Shown: piece by piece, positions 6,564 through 17,870 of the stretch
Position numbering within the stretch: the first letter of the stretch is position 1
Layout: the number at the start of each line of letters is the position of its first letter
NCBI RefSeq assembly: GCF_900107505.1
Contig: NZ_FNQH01000001.1
Location: 186,001 to 250,000 of the forward strand
From: Trichococcus collinsii
GTDB lineage: Bacteria; Bacillota; Bacilli; Lactobacillales; Aerococcaceae
DNA: 64,000 bases
Direction: 5' to 3'
Notes under the pieces: model-generated
The model's input: only the letters and a program-made list of their open reading frames with translations
Told to the model about the DNA's origin: nothing
The model's database searches: none
Made by a program: the position numbers and the translations under genes

Positions 6564-7523
6564 CTATTGCACGGATTGCAGCGTGAGCTGAATATCTTTG
6601 ATGGAGAGTTGCAGTTTTTCGTATTCCTCATCATCCAGCGGCAAGGGGATCTGTTTCTCCAAGCCGTTCCTGCCGATGATGCAAGGCATGCTGAAGGCCG
6701 CTTCACCATGGCAATTGTATAAACCGTCAACGGTTGCGGTCACAGGGAAAATGCTTTTCTCGTCCAGCATGACCGCGCGGGCCAAGGCTGCTGAGACTTC
6801 CCCGATGCCTGAATTGGTCCAACCTTTCCAGTTGAAGACATCGGAAGCTGTGTGCACCACTTCTTGGCTGACGAATTTTCGGTCCAATGGTTCCGCAGGG
6901 TCCAATAAAGCATCGCTTTGGGTAAGCGTGAGCGCACCCACAGTTGTGCTGCTGAAAGCTGGGAAGGCTGTGCTGCCGTGTTCACCCATAATGTAGCCGC
7001 TGACGGTTTTGGGATCGACCTGATAGTGGGCAGCAACAATCTGACGGTAGCGGAAAGTATCCAAAGTCGTTCCGGTGCCGAAAATCTTGCCTTTCGGATA
7101 GTCGAACTCATTCTCGGCGATATAGGTGATCGTATCGACCGGATTCGTTATCAGGATGATGATGGCGTCTTTTGTGTGCTTGGTGATGCCAGCCATGATT
7201 TTGCGTATTTCAATGGCATTCTCCTTGCCCATCAACGCTCTTGGGGGCATCTCCTCACCCGGGCGCGGCTTCTCGCTGACGCCCGCGGAAATGATGATGA
7301 CGTCGGCATCGGCGCAGTCCGCATAGTCGCCGGCATAGATTTTACTGTTTGTCCTGTAGCTTGCTGCCAGCGCATGGCGGTGGTCCAGGGCTTCGCCTCT
7401 TGCCGTGTCCTCGTTGCTGTCGATCAGAACGATATCAGAAAATAAGTTGAGGTGGCTGCAGTCAGTCAATACTTGCGAACCGACATGGCCGACCCCGATG
7501 ATGGCTAATTTTATTTGGATCAT
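6564..7523 (-). CDS. L-lactate/L-2-hydroxyacid dehydrogenase
   Basis: NAD-dependent oxidoreductase of the LDH/MDH family, 319 aa. Visible: Rossmann motif GVGHVGS near the N-terminus, NAD-ribose Asp in LIDSNED, NPVD, GTTLDTFRYR with the catalytic Asp and substrate-binding Arg, and GEHG with the catalytic His. The active-site loop (SEKPRPGEEMPPRALMG) differs from standard LDH (QKPGETR) and is longer, and the region near Thr246 of LDH reads GWTNSGIG. This points to an L-2-hydroxyisocaproate-type or other branched 2-hydroxyacid dehydrogenase rather than the main fermentative LDH. It overlaps the ribosome site of the upstream HAD gene region by only 3 bases of spacing, so the two are cotranscribed. 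Confidence 0.8.
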   Translation of the reverse strand: MIQIKLAIIGVGHVGSQVLTDCSHLNLFSDIVLIDSNEDTARGEALDHRHALAASYRTNSKIYAGDYADCADADVIIISAGVSEKPRPGEEMPPRALMGKENAIEIRKIMAGITKHTKDAIIILITNPVDTITYIAENEFDYPKGKIFGTGTTLDTFRYRQIVAAHYQVDPKTVSGYIMGEHGSTAFPAFSSTTVGALTLTQSDALLDPAEPLDRKFVSQEVVHTASDVFNWKGWTNSGIGEVSAALARAVMLDEKSIFPVTATVDGLYNCHGEAAFSMPCIIGRNGLEKQIPLPLDDEEYEKLQLSIKDIQLTLQSVQ

Positions 7524-7526
7524 AAG

Positions 7527-8240
7527 TCACATTTCCTTTCGTTTTGAAATATTGTCATTGATGGCTTGGTGCATGTCCCCTACAGTGTAGAATGTGGGTT
7601 CCAGCACCGCTTTTTCATCCTCCGGCTTCCGGCGATGGTTGAACCACAATGATGTCCACCCAGCAGTCTGGCCACCGATGATGTCCGTTTCGTAGGTGTC
7701 CCCGATGAAGAGTAGCTCATCAGGCGAGGCCTCTAAAGCCGCCTGCACATGCGCGAAAGCCTCGGCGTGGGGTTTTGGGAAACCGATTTTTTCGGAAATG
7801 AAGATGCGCGCTGGCGGCACCCATCTCTCCAGACCCAGCGCAGTGAACTTCTTCATCTGGTGCTTTTCAGGACCGTTTGTGAAGACCGCAATCGGAATGT
7901 TCTGACTTTCCAACTCATTCAAAAGCTGCTCGATCCCTGGACTTAACGTGATTTCTGCTTGCCTTTTTTGGTAGGTTTCCTGGAAGTGCATCGCCTCTTC
8001 GCTAGTAAGCGGAAGGCCCAGGTCAGCAAACGTATGCTGGGTGCGCATGATATGGGACTCGGACAGCGTCAGATTCCCACTGGAGAACAGGTCGAAAGCG
8101 GCATCGCAATGCTCGCGAAAAAGAGCAAATGTGGCTTCGTCGCTGAAGATGGTCTCCATGCGGTAATTGTCCAACGCTCGAAAAAACGGACTGGCTGTGT
8201 CGTATAAAGTATCGTCCAAATCGAATAGAATAGTAAGCAT
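7527..8240 (-). CDS. HAD-family hydrolase (YjjG/pyrimidine 5'-nucleotidase-like)
   Basis: 237-aa cytoplasmic phosphatase of the haloacid dehalogenase superfamily. Motif I DLDDTLYD at residues 7-14 contains the nucleophile Asp, motif II is the Thr of FTNG, motif III is the Lys of IGFPKP, and motif IV is GDTYETD. The alpha-helical C1 cap and the motif spacing resemble YjjG-type nucleotidases, but the substrate cannot be assigned. GGAAGGA lies before the ATG. First gene of a two-gene unit with the hydroxyacid dehydrogenase. Confidence 0.8.
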   Translation of the reverse strand: MLTILFDLDDTLYDTASPFFRALDNYRMETIFSDEATFALFREHCDAAFDLFSSGNLTLSESHIMRTQHTFADLGLPLTSEEAMHFQETYQKRQAEITLSPGIEQLLNELESQNIPIAVFTNGPEKHQMKKFTALGLERWVPPARIFISEKIGFPKPHAEAFAHVQAALEASPDELLFIGDTYETDIIGGQTAGWTSLWFNHRRKPEDEKAVLEPTFYTVGDMHQAINDNISKRKEM

Positions 8241-8275
8241 TATTAAGGTAGTTCCTTCCTTTTGTCGTTGTAGTC

Positions 8276-8305
8276 AGTATAGCATCCGAAACCGTTTTTT
8301 TGAAA
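8276..8305 (-). promoter_or_regulatory. promoter of the HAD-dehydrogenase unit
   Basis: On the minus strand, TTTCAA (8305-8300), 18-nt spacer, TATACT (8281-8276), about 35 nt before the HAD start. Confidence 0.5.
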
Positions 8306-8383
8306 TGGGGAAAATAGGGAATGCGCGTCAAGATGCACGGCAATGGAATGGGCTGCTAAAATGGCGGGGCAAAGCGCTTTTTG

Positions 8384-8412
8384 TTGCAAATTAAAAATCA
8401 GTACAGTATAAT
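8384..8412 (+). promoter_or_regulatory. promoter of the lysine transporter operon
   Basis: TTGCAA (8384-8389), 17-nt spacer, TATAAT (8407-8412). Transcription would start about 30 nt before the riboswitch. Confidence 0.75.
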
Positions 8413-8446
8413 AACATACAATAATGTCATACGATCATACAATAAT

Positions 8447-8610
8447 GGAAGAGGCTGCGAACATCAAGAGTAAAATGCCCGTTTGAAAGGGGTGTTCGCC
8501 GAAATACAGCGTTTGCTGTGTTGGGGTCAGGGTTAAGAATCCTGACACTGTCAGAACGATTTGCCCAAAATCGTTTGTGGAGTACTTTCGGTATTGCGGG
8601 CAGAAGGAAG
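8447..8610 (+). promoter_or_regulatory. lysine riboswitch (L-box)
   Basis: Conserved L-box blocks appear in order: GAGGCTGCGAAC with ATCAAGAGTA, then GAAAGGGG, TTCGCCGAA, TTGGGGTC, GACACTGTCAGAACG and TGTGGAGTAC. These match the five-helix lysine-binding core known from the B. subtilis lysC leader. Two of the peripheral arms are visible as hairpins (TACAGC/GCTGT and CAGG/CCTG). A terminator follows at 8613. Lysine binding should favour that terminator and shut off the transporter genes. Confidence 0.93.
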
Positions 8611-8612
8611 CT

Positions 8613-8649
8613 GGATTATAGGGCCTTTTGCTTTATAGTCTATTTTTTT
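8613..8649 (+). terminator. riboswitch-controlled terminator
   Basis: GGATTATAGGGC (8613-8624) pairs with GCTTTATAGTCT (8630-8641) over 12 pairs with several G-T, then ATTTTTTT. It is the expression platform of the L-box; the 5' arm directly follows the aptamer. Confidence 0.85.
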
Positions 8650-8787
8650 GCACAAAAACGGACTGAATTATCGTTGTTATGACGCTCTATGGGTAGAAAG
8701 GTGGACAAAAGCGGCTGTATAAGAAGGGTTAATTTTTATTATTTTTGAGCAGTTAAAAAGGACTATATACATTAGGAGGAAATAGAG

Positions 8788-9642
8788 ATGACAGTAAAAA
8801 CATGGAAAAAAACAATGGCGGCATTGACAGGCTTGTTTATTTTGGCGGGTTGCGGTAACGGAGCCACTGATGATTCATCCGCGGCTAATGGCACAGCGGA
8901 TTCTGAAACATTCACGGTTGGAATGGAAGCGGGCTATCCTCCTTTCAACTGGACCCAAAATGACGACAGCAACGGTGCTGTGAAAATCGACGGCGCTGAT
9001 GGTTATGCAAATGGCTATGATGTTCAGATGGCACAAAAAGTGGCAGATGGATTAGGCAAAGAACTGGTCATCGTCAAGACGGAATGGGATGGCTTGGTGC
9101 CGGCATTAGTTTCATCCAAAATCGATGCTATCGTTGCAGGCATGTCTCCGACGGATGAACGCAAAGAAGCGATTGATTTCTCTGATTCCTACTATACGAC
9201 TGAACTTGTTATTGTCGTAAAAGCGGATGGCGCTTATGCAGATGCGACAACTTTGGCTGACTTCGCGGATGCGAAAGTCACTGCGCAGTTGAATACGTTG
9301 CACTATGGCGTCATCGATCAGATTGAAGGCGTGCAAAAGCAACCGGCGATGGACAGTTTCACTTCCATGCGCGTAGCTTTAGAATCGGGCACAATTGATG
9401 CTTACGTATCGGAACGTCCAGAAGCCATCAGCGCTTCATCAGCCAATTCTGCATTCAAAATGATCGAATTGGATGAAGCGGATACGTTTAAATTGTCCGC
9501 AGCTGATTCAGAAATCGCAATCGGTTTGATCAAAGAAAGCGAATTGAAAGATCAGATCAATGAGATCTTGAGCGGCATCACCGAAGAAGAACGCATCCAA
9601 ATGATGGATGAAGCAATCCAAAACCAGCCATCAGCTGAATAA
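8788..9642 (+). CDS. lysine ABC transporter, substrate-binding lipoprotein
   Basis: 284-aa extracellular receptor of the amino-acid family 3 (SBP_bac_3). An N-terminal signal peptide ends in the lipobox LAGC (Cys about 22). The mature part begins with a Ser/Ala-rich linker, then the family pattern VGMEAGYPPF, GYDVQMAQKVADGLGK, WDGLVPALVSSKIDAIVAGM and the RKEAIDFSDSYY motif, and shows the two-lobe layout. AGGAGG lies before the ATG. The lysine riboswitch upstream makes lysine the likely ligand; sequence alone would only say polar amino acid. First gene of a three-gene operon. Confidence 0.88.
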   Translation: MTVKTWKKTMAALTGLFILAGCGNGATDDSSAANGTADSETFTVGMEAGYPPFNWTQNDDSNGAVKIDGADGYANGYDVQMAQKVADGLGKELVIVKTEWDGLVPALVSSKIDAIVAGMSPTDERKEAIDFSDSYYTTELVIVVKADGAYADATTLADFADAKVTAQLNTLHYGVIDQIEGVQKQPAMDSFTSMRVALESGTIDAYVSERPEAISASSANSAFKMIELDEADTFKLSAADSEIAIGLIKESELKDQINEILSGITEEERIQMMDEAIQNQPSAE

Positions 9643-9680
9643 TTCTGGTGGACGGAACATCAAAAAGGGGCATACATTAA

Positions 9681-10466
9681 ATGGAGTTTAGTTGGGTTAT
9701 CCGAATCATCGAAGAAAACTGGAGACAGTTTTTATCAGGTGCATGGACAACATTATATATAGCTTTAATCGGAACTGTAATCGGACTGGGTATCGGTCTT
9801 ATGATCGGCGTCATCCGTACGATACCGGTTGCGGAATCAGGATGGAAAAAACACGCGTACAATGTGGTGAATTTTTTGCTGTCATGCTACATCGAAATTT
9901 TCCGAGGAACGCCGATGATCGTGCAAGCGATGGTCATCTATTATGGGGCGGCTTTGGCATTTGACATCGACATGAACCGTATTTTTGCAGCGTTGCTGAT
10001 TGTATCAGTCAATACGGGAGCTTATATGTCGGAGATTGTCCGAGGTGGAATCATATCCATCGACAAAGGGCAATTCGAAGCTTCTCAAGCGATCGGGATG
10101 AATCATCTGCAAACGATGCGGAATGTCGTCATGCCGCAAGTGATCCGGAATATTCTGCCGGCTACAGGGAACGAATTCGTCATCAACATAAAAGATACAT
10201 CCGTATTGAACGTCATTTCCGTTTCGGAATTGTTCTTTACGACCAAATCGATTTCCGGGAATAACTTCCGTTATTTTGAATCATTCTTCGTGGCTTCAAT
10301 CATTTACTTCGTCATGACCTTCACGGTGACGCGCGTCTTGCGTGCCATCGAAAGAAAAATGCAAGGCCCTGATAATTATCAGATGATGGGTGCAGGACAA
10401 GACCAATTGACTACACCAGAATTAATGGCTCGCAAAAAACAAGCAGGAAGAGACAGAGCAAATTAA
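9681..10466 (+). CDS. lysine ABC transporter, permease
   Basis: 261-aa inner-membrane permease of the HisM/GlnP type with about five membrane segments. The family signature GTP ([12 protein letters not shown]) and the EAA loop [20 protein letters not shown] are present; the EAA loop contacts the ATPase. It lies between the receptor and ATPase genes and is the only permease, so a homodimer is likely. The lysine specificity is inferred from the riboswitch. Confidence 0.9.
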   Translation: MEFSWVIRIIEENWRQFLSGAWTTLYIALIGTVIGLGIGLMIGVIRTIPVAESGWKKHAYNVVNFLLSCYIEIFRGTPMIVQAMVIYYGAALAFDIDMNRIFAALLIVSVNTGAYMSEIVRGGIISIDKGQFEASQAIGMNHLQTMRNVVMPQVIRNILPATGNEFVINIKDTSVLNVISVSELFFTTKSISGNNFRYFESFFVASIIYFVMTFTVTRVLRAIERKMQGPDNYQMMGAGQDQLTTPELMARKKQAGRDRAN

Positions 10467-10488
10467 TTGCCACAGGAGGAATCATTTG

Positions 10489-11226
10489 ATGGAAAAAGTA
10501 ATTGACGTACAACATCTGAAGAAAAACTTCGGTCAACATGAAGTACTGAAGGACATCGATTTCAGCGTGAATAAAGGAGAAGTTGTGTGTATCATCGGTT
10601 CATCGGGATCCGGTAAATCGACTCTGTTGCGCTGCATCAATCTGCTTGAAAAACCTACAGCGGGAGAAATTATCTACAACGGCGAAAACGTTCTGGACTC
10701 GAAACATGACATCTTCAAGTACCGCAGTAAATTAGGGATGGTATTCCAGCAGTTCAATCTGTTCAATAACTTGGACGTGTTGCATAATTGTACGGTAGGA
10801 CCTGTGAAGATCCTTAAAAAGTCCCAACAGGAAGCCGAAAAGATCGCCATGGGTTATCTGGAACAGGTTGGCATGGGAAACTTCATAAACGCCAAACCAG
10901 ATCAATTGTCAGGCGGCCAAAAACAACGCGTCGCTATCGCTCGCGCGTTGACGATGGAACCGGATGCGCTATTGTTTGATGAGCCGACATCGGCTTTGGA
11001 TCCGGAGATGGTGGGAGAAGTATTGAAGGTCATGAAGGATCTTGCCAACAGCGGGTTGACGATGATTGTCGTGACGCATGAAATGGAGTTCGCGAAGGAA
11101 GTTTCCGATCGCGTTATCTTTATGGATCAAGGCGTCATCCTGGAGCAGGGAGCCCCTGATCATATCTTTAATCATCCAAACGAGGCTCGCACGAAGCAAT
11201 TCCTGGAAAGATATCTAACAAAATAA
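10489..11226 (+). CDS. lysine ABC transporter, ATP-binding protein
   Basis: 245-aa ATPase of the polar amino-acid uptake family. Walker [11 protein letters not shown]-loop in VFQQFNLF, signature LSGGQ, Walker [10 protein letters not shown]-loop SALDPE and H-loop VVTHEM are all intact. ATG 10489 is preferred to the TTG at 10486 because CAGGAGGA ends 8 nt before it. Powers the permease at 9681. Its transcript ends at the perfect hairpin at 11231. Confidence 0.92.
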   Translation: MEKVIDVQHLKKNFGQHEVLKDIDFSVNKGEVVCIIGSSGSGKSTLLRCINLLEKPTAGEIIYNGENVLDSKHDIFKYRSKLGMVFQQFNLFNNLDVLHNCTVGPVKILKKSQQEAEKIAMGYLEQVGMGNFINAKPDQLSGGQKQRVAIARALTMEPDALLFDEPTSALDPEMVGEVLKVMKDLANSGLTMIVVTHEMEFAKEVSDRVIFMDQGVILEQGAPDHIFNHPNEARTKQFLERYLTK

Positions 11227-11230
11227 AAAC

Positions 11231-11275
11231 AAAGAAGAGCGTTTCTGCAACTACTGCAGAAACGCTCTTCTTTTT
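11231..11275. terminator. bidirectional terminator
   Basis: Perfect 19-bp stem (11231-11249 with 11255-11273) around ACTAC, with T run on the right; shared by the convergent transporter operon and def. Confidence 0.93.
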
Positions 11276-11281
11276 CATTTC

Positions 11282-11842
11282 CTATTCAATTATGATGACG
11301 TCGTCTTCAACGGCAAAAGGCGCTTGTTCATTGATGTGGTCGTAGAACATGACCCCGTTGAGATGGTCGATTTCGTGTTGGACCACGATGGCTATGTAGC
11401 CTTTGTAGCGAGCCTTGTGTGTCACTCCTTCGGCATCCTGGTAAGATACCGTAATACGGCTATGTCTGACGACGAACCCTGGTACTTCGCGATCCACTGA
11501 AAGGCAACCTTCGCCACCTTTAAGGCAGGCACTTTCGATGGAATGGCTGACGATTTTAGGGTTGAACATCACTTTGGCCAATTCAGGAGGATCATCTTCA
11601 TACTCCCCAGGTATCAATAGTGCAACGATGCGCTTGGAAACGTCGATTTGCGGCGCTGCCAAACCGACACCTGCGCGCAAGTTAAGTTGCGCGGCGATTT
11701 TTTCATCCTGACTGTTCGAAAGGAACTCCATCATTTCTGTGGCGATTTTTCGATCCTCGGCAGATAAAGGGAAAGTGACCAAGTCAGCCGACCTCCGCAA
11801 TGTAGGATGACCTTCACGGATGATGTTATCCATAGTGATCAT
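11282..11842 (-). CDS. def: peptide deformylase
   Basis: Removes the formyl group from the N-terminal Met of new proteins; a metalloenzyme. 186 aa. The three defining motifs are present: [14 protein letters not shown] (Cys is a metal ligand) and QHEIDHLNG (two His ligands and catalytic Glu). The 12-residue insertion between motifs I and II makes it a type 2 deformylase typical of Gram-positives. AAAGGAGG lies 9 nt before the ATG. fmt, which adds the formyl group, begins at the far end of the window. Confidence 0.95.
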   Translation of the reverse strand: MITMDNIIREGHPTLRRSADLVTFPLSAEDRKIATEMMEFLSNSQDEKIAAQLNLRAGVGLAAPQIDVSKRIVALLIPGEYEDDPPELAKVMFNPKIVSHSIESACLKGGEGCLSVDREVPGFVVRHSRITVSYQDAEGVTHKARYKGYIAIVVQHEIDHLNGVMFYDHINEQAPFAVEDDVIIIE

Positions 11843-11960
11843 TCATGCATTCCTCCTTTTGCTGGTTTTTATATTGAAATGATTGGGCTAGCAAACTACA
11901 AAACACTTCACGTTACATAGTACACGTTTCGAAAAAAAAAAGCTAGACCGATCTTTTCCC

Positions 11961-11989
11961 TTGTAATAAAGAAGAGGTATGTGTAAAAT
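11961..11989 (+). promoter_or_regulatory. gdhA promoter
   Basis: TTGTAA (11961-11966), 17-nt spacer, TAAAAT (11984-11989), about 75 nt before the gdhA start. Confidence 0.7.
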
Positions 11990-12007
11990 AGGAAAATGAA
12001 AAAATGA

Positions 12008-13409
<1,402 letters not shown>

Positions 13410-13434
13410 AATCAGTTTCAGCATAAATTTTTAT

Positions 13435-13469
13435 AAAAAGGTTATTTCTTAATTGAAATGGCCTTTTTT
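13435..13469 (+). terminator. gdhA terminator
   Basis: AAAAAGGttATTTC pairs with GAAATggCCTTTTT around TTAATT, with a small internal mismatch, and ends in a T run. Confidence 0.8.
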
Positions 13470-13895
13470 CTTTGTTTTTGAGAGGAATGCACATGCGTTT
13501 TAATCCTATTTTCATAGTGATGAGATTGTGATTTCGTGAATGAATGGAATAGTGGGCTGAAAGCCGCGAAAAAATAGCAAACTGGTTATGAAAAAGTACT
13601 GAAACTGGTTATCCCAAAAAGGGTAGTTATAATAAAAAGACTGTTATACTTTTGAAAGCCTATTCCATCAATGATTTACAATTTTAATAGAAACAGTTTT
13701 CGTGGAGTTTTAATACAGAGTCTTTGTGTCTGATTGCGGCAATCTGTAAACATACATAATTATAATGATTCAATAATAAAACACAGATACAAAAATAATG
13801 TTCGTTACATACTGAACAAAACGCTTATGTTAAACGCTTACAATTAAGTAGTAGCCGATATTTTGTGCACAAAATATGAAAACTTTCCTTTTGCC
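13470..13895. other. long AT-rich region upstream of the pdh operon
   Basis: No open frame of note. About 430 bases of mostly AT-rich sequence before the pdh promoter, much longer than other promoter regions here, so complex control is plausible. The only clear motif is the tandem ACGCTTA pair at 13821 and 13834. Confidence 0.5.
13817..13842. promoter_or_regulatory. tandem ACGCTTA sites, cre-like
   Basis: AAAACGCTTATG and AAACGCTTACA occur 13 bases apart. Read on the other strand, the second gives TGTAAGCGTTTAA, which fits the first ten positions of the catabolite-responsive element (TGWNANCGNTNWCA) but not its last CA. CcpA control is possible; another activator or repressor is equally so. 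Confidence 0.4.
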
Positions 13896-13924
13896 TTGCA
13901 TATATCTCGGATGCGTGGTAAATT
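13896..13924 (+). promoter_or_regulatory. pdh operon promoter
   Basis: TTGCAT (13896-13901), 17-nt spacer, TAAATT (13919-13924). The leader before pdhA is about 90 nt long. Confidence 0.6.
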
Positions 13925-13943
13925 ATTCATGTAACAACTGTGA

Positions 13944-15131
<1,188 letters not shown>

Positions 15132-15133
15132 TC

Positions 15134-16111
15134 ATGGCACAATTAACTATGATCCAAGCCATCACTGATGCGCTTGCAATTGAACTTGCAAACGATCCAA
15201 ACGTTTTGATCTTCGGAGAAGACGTTGGTAAAAACGGCGGTGTATTCCGTGCAACACAAGGACTTCAAGAGAGCTTCGGAGAAGACCGCGTGTTTGATAC
15301 TCCTTTAGCTGAATCCGGTATCGGTGGTTTGGCATTCGGTTTGGCGCTGGAAGGTTTCCGTCCCGTTGCGGAAATCCAATTCTTCGGCTTTGTATTTGAA
15401 GTAATGGATACTGTCGTAGCGCAAGCTGCACGTACACGTTACCGCATGGCAGGCACGCGTAATCTGCCTATCGTTTTCCGCTCTCCTTTCGGTGGGGGTG
15501 TGCATACACCTGAATTGCACTCTGATAACTTGGAAGGCTTGATGGCTCAATCACCAGGTTTGAAAGTGGTTATCCCTTCGAACCCATACGATGCAAAAGG
15601 GTTGTTGATTTCAGCTATCCGTGATAACGATCCCGTTGTCTTCTTGGAGCACATGAAATTGTACCGTTCATTCCGTGATGAAGTTCCTGAAGAAGCGTAC
15701 ACTGTTCCTATCGGCAAGGCTGCCATCACAAAAGAGGGATCTGACGTGTCCGTCATCACTTACGGCGCTATGGTTCGCGAAGCTATCAAAGCTGCAGAAA
15801 CACTTGAAAAAGAAGGCATTTCGGTTGAAGTAATCGATTTGCGTACGGTTGCTCCACTTGATGTCGAAACGATCATTGCCTCTGTACAAAAAACAGGCCG
15901 TGTCGTAGTAGTCCAAGAAGCACAGCGTCAAGCTGGTGTGGGCGCAATGGTCATGTCCGAAATTTCTGAACGTGCAGTGTTATCGTTAGAAGCTCCTATC
16001 GGACGTGTAGCTGCTCCGGATACTGTCTTCCCGTTCGGTCAAGCAGAAAACATTTGGTTACCGAATGCTACTGATATCGAAAACAAAGTAAGAGAAACTT
16101 ATCATTTCTAA
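15134..16111 (+). CDS. pdhB: pyruvate dehydrogenase E1 component, beta subunit
   Basis: 325-aa partner of PdhA, forming the alpha2beta2 E1. It carries the transketolase pyrimidine-binding domain ([14 protein letters not shown] with the ThDP-activating Glu, [21 protein letters not shown]) and the C-terminal transketolase domain ([11 protein letters not shown]). GGAG lies within the last codons of pdhA. A strong hairpin separates it from pdhC. Confidence 0.95.
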   Translation: MAQLTMIQAITDALAIELANDPNVLIFGEDVGKNGGVFRATQGLQESFGEDRVFDTPLAESGIGGLAFGLALEGFRPVAEIQFFGFVFEVMDTVVAQAARTRYRMAGTRNLPIVFRSPFGGGVHTPELHSDNLEGLMAQSPGLKVVIPSNPYDAKGLLISAIRDNDPVVFLEHMKLYRSFRDEVPEEAYTVPIGKAAITKEGSDVSVITYGAMVREAIKAAETLEKEGISVEVIDLRTVAPLDVETIIASVQKTGRVVVVQEAQRQAGVGAMVMSEISERAVLSLEAPIGRVAAPDTVFPFGQAENIWLPNATDIENKVRETYHF

Positions 16112-16119
16112 GAGCTGAA

Positions 16120-16171
16120 AGCTTGAACAAATACAATTCCATATCACAGAGAATTGTATTTGTTCGCTTTT
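16120..16171 (+). terminator. terminator-like hairpin between pdhB and pdhC
   Basis: GAACAAATACAATTC (16125-16139) pairs perfectly with 16151-16165 around an 11-nt loop, and AAGC/GCTT flanks extend it, then TTTTGTG. It sits in a 106-nt gap inside the operon. It may cause partial termination or shield the 3' end of a pdhAB mRNA. No promoter for pdhC is evident after it. Confidence 0.75.
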
Positions 16172-16217
16172 GTGCGTCGGGAATCCAAAAATAGACAAAT
16201 GAAGGGAAGTTAAGAAA

Positions 16218-17861
16218 ATGTCTTTTAAATTCAAGTTGCCTGCTTTAGGCGAAGGTATCATGGAGGGTGAAATCGTTTCTTGGTCAATCAAAGAAGGCGA
16301 CACCATCAATGAAGATGACATATTATTAGAAGTACAAAATGATAAATCAGTCGAAGAAATCCCATCCCCAGTAACCGGGAAAGTCTTGAAGATTGTTGCG
16401 CCAGTAGGTACGGTTGCAGTCATCGGAGATGTATTGGTGGAAATCGACGCTCCAGGTCATGAAGATGAAGGTTCTGAAGCTCCTGCACCAGCATCAGCTT
16501 CAGCGGCAGCAACTCCAGCAGCACCTGCAGCTTCAACAGGAGGATTGTTCCAATTCAAATTGCCTGCTCTAGGCGAGGGTATCATGGAAGGTGAAATCGT
16601 TTCATGGCCTATCAAAGAAGGCGATATGATCAATGAAGATGATACATTGGTTGAAGTGCAGAACGACAAATCTGTTGAAGAGATTCCATCTCCTGTAACA
16701 GGCAGAGTAGTCCGCATCGTAGCGCCAGTAGGTACGGTGGCAGTCATTGGAGACGTATTGGTGGAAATCGATGCACCAGGCCAAAACGGCCCAGCTGCCG
16801 CAGCACCAAAAGCAGCCGCAGCACCTGTGGCTGCTTCAAATGCACCAGTGTCATCAGGCGTGGTTACGGCAGCAAATCCTAATAAGCAAGTTTTGGCTAT
16901 GCCATCCGTCCGTCAATACGCACGCGAAAAAGGCATCGACATCACTGCAGTTGCACCGACAGGAAAAGGCGGTCGTGTACTGAAGGAAGATATTGATAAC
17001 TTCAGCGGAGTAGCTCCACTGGCAGCGAAAGCTGTGACTCCAGCAGTCCAAGCTCAAGCTTCGGCACAAGCAGCAGTCCAAGCGGCTCCGGTAGCTGCAG
17101 CGGCCCAAGCAACACAAGTTGCAGCACCAGCTCAACCATTCACCTCTAATATGGGCGAAGCGGAAACACGTCAAAAAATGTCTCCGATGAGAAAAGCGAT
17201 TGCGAAAGCAATGGTCAACAGCAAGCATACAGCGCCTCATGTAACTTTATTTGATGAAGTTGAAGTGTCCAAATTATGGGATCACCGCAAGAAATTCAAA
17301 GATGTTGCTGCAGCACAAGGAACAAAACTTACTTTCTTGCCGTATGTCGTCAAGGCATTGGCAGCGACTGTACGCGACTTCCCTATCTTGAATGCATCTA
17401 TCGACGATGCAGCCCAAGAAATTGTGTTGAAGAACTACATCAACATCGGTATCGCTACAGACACCGACAATGGTTTATATGTACCGAACGTTAAAAATGC
17501 TGATTCAAAAGGCATGTTCAAAATTGCCGATGAAATCAACAACATGGCTGCACAAGCCCATGACGGCAAACTGGCAGCTGCGGATATGAGAAACGGCTCT
17601 GTTACTATCAGCAACATCGGTTCTGTTGGCGGCGGATTCTTCACGCCAGTCATCAACTACCCTGAAGTAGCCATCCTAGGTGTTGGAACGATTGCACAAC
17701 AAGCTATCGTCAATGCAGAAGGCGAATTAGCAGTCGGTCGCGTTATGAAACTTTCATTGAGTTTCGACCACCGTATCGTTGACGGCGCAACTGCTCAAAA
17801 AGCAATGAACAACATTAAGAGATTATTGGCTGATCCAGAATTATTATTGATGGAAGGGTGA
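16218..17861 (+). CDS. pdhC: pyruvate dehydrogenase E2, dihydrolipoamide acetyltransferase
   Basis: 547-aa core of the PDH complex; carries acetyl groups on lipoyl-lysine and passes them to CoA. Order: lipoyl domain 1 (1-78, Lys43 in NDKSVE), Ala/Pro linker, lipoyl domain 2 (110-187, Lys151), a second linker, the E1/E3-binding domain (about 226-262, [14 protein letters not shown]), an Ala/Gln linker and the catalytic domain with FDHRIVDG (His about 518). The two lipoyl domains are nearly identical, also at DNA level, so they arose by a recent duplication or are kept alike by conversion. Cotranscribed with lpdA, whose ATG follows 9 bases after the stop. Confidence 0.95.
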   Translation: MSFKFKLPALGEGIMEGEIVSWSIKEGDTINEDDILLEVQNDKSVEEIPSPVTGKVLKIVAPVGTVAVIGDVLVEIDAPGHEDEGSEAPAPASASAAATPAAPAASTGGLFQFKLPALGEGIMEGEIVSWPIKEGDMINEDDTLVEVQNDKSVEEIPSPVTGRVVRIVAPVGTVAVIGDVLVEIDAPGQNGPAAAAPKAAAAPVAASNAPVSSGVVTAANPNKQVLAMPSVRQYAREKGIDITAVAPTGKGGRVLKEDIDNFSGVAPLAAKAVTPAVQAQASAQAAVQAAPVAAAAQATQVAAPAQPFTSNMGEAETRQKMSPMRKAIAKAMVNSKHTAPHVTLFDEVEVSKLWDHRKKFKDVAAAQGTKLTFLPYVVKALAATVRDFPILNASIDDAAQEIVLKNYINIGIATDTDNGLYVPNVKNADSKGMFKIADEINNMAAQAHDGKLAAADMRNGSVTISNIGSVGGGFFTPVINYPEVAILGVGTIAQQAIVNAEGELAVGRVMKLSLSFDHRIVDGATAQKAMNNIKRLLADPELLLMEG

Positions 17862-17870
17862 GAATAGACA

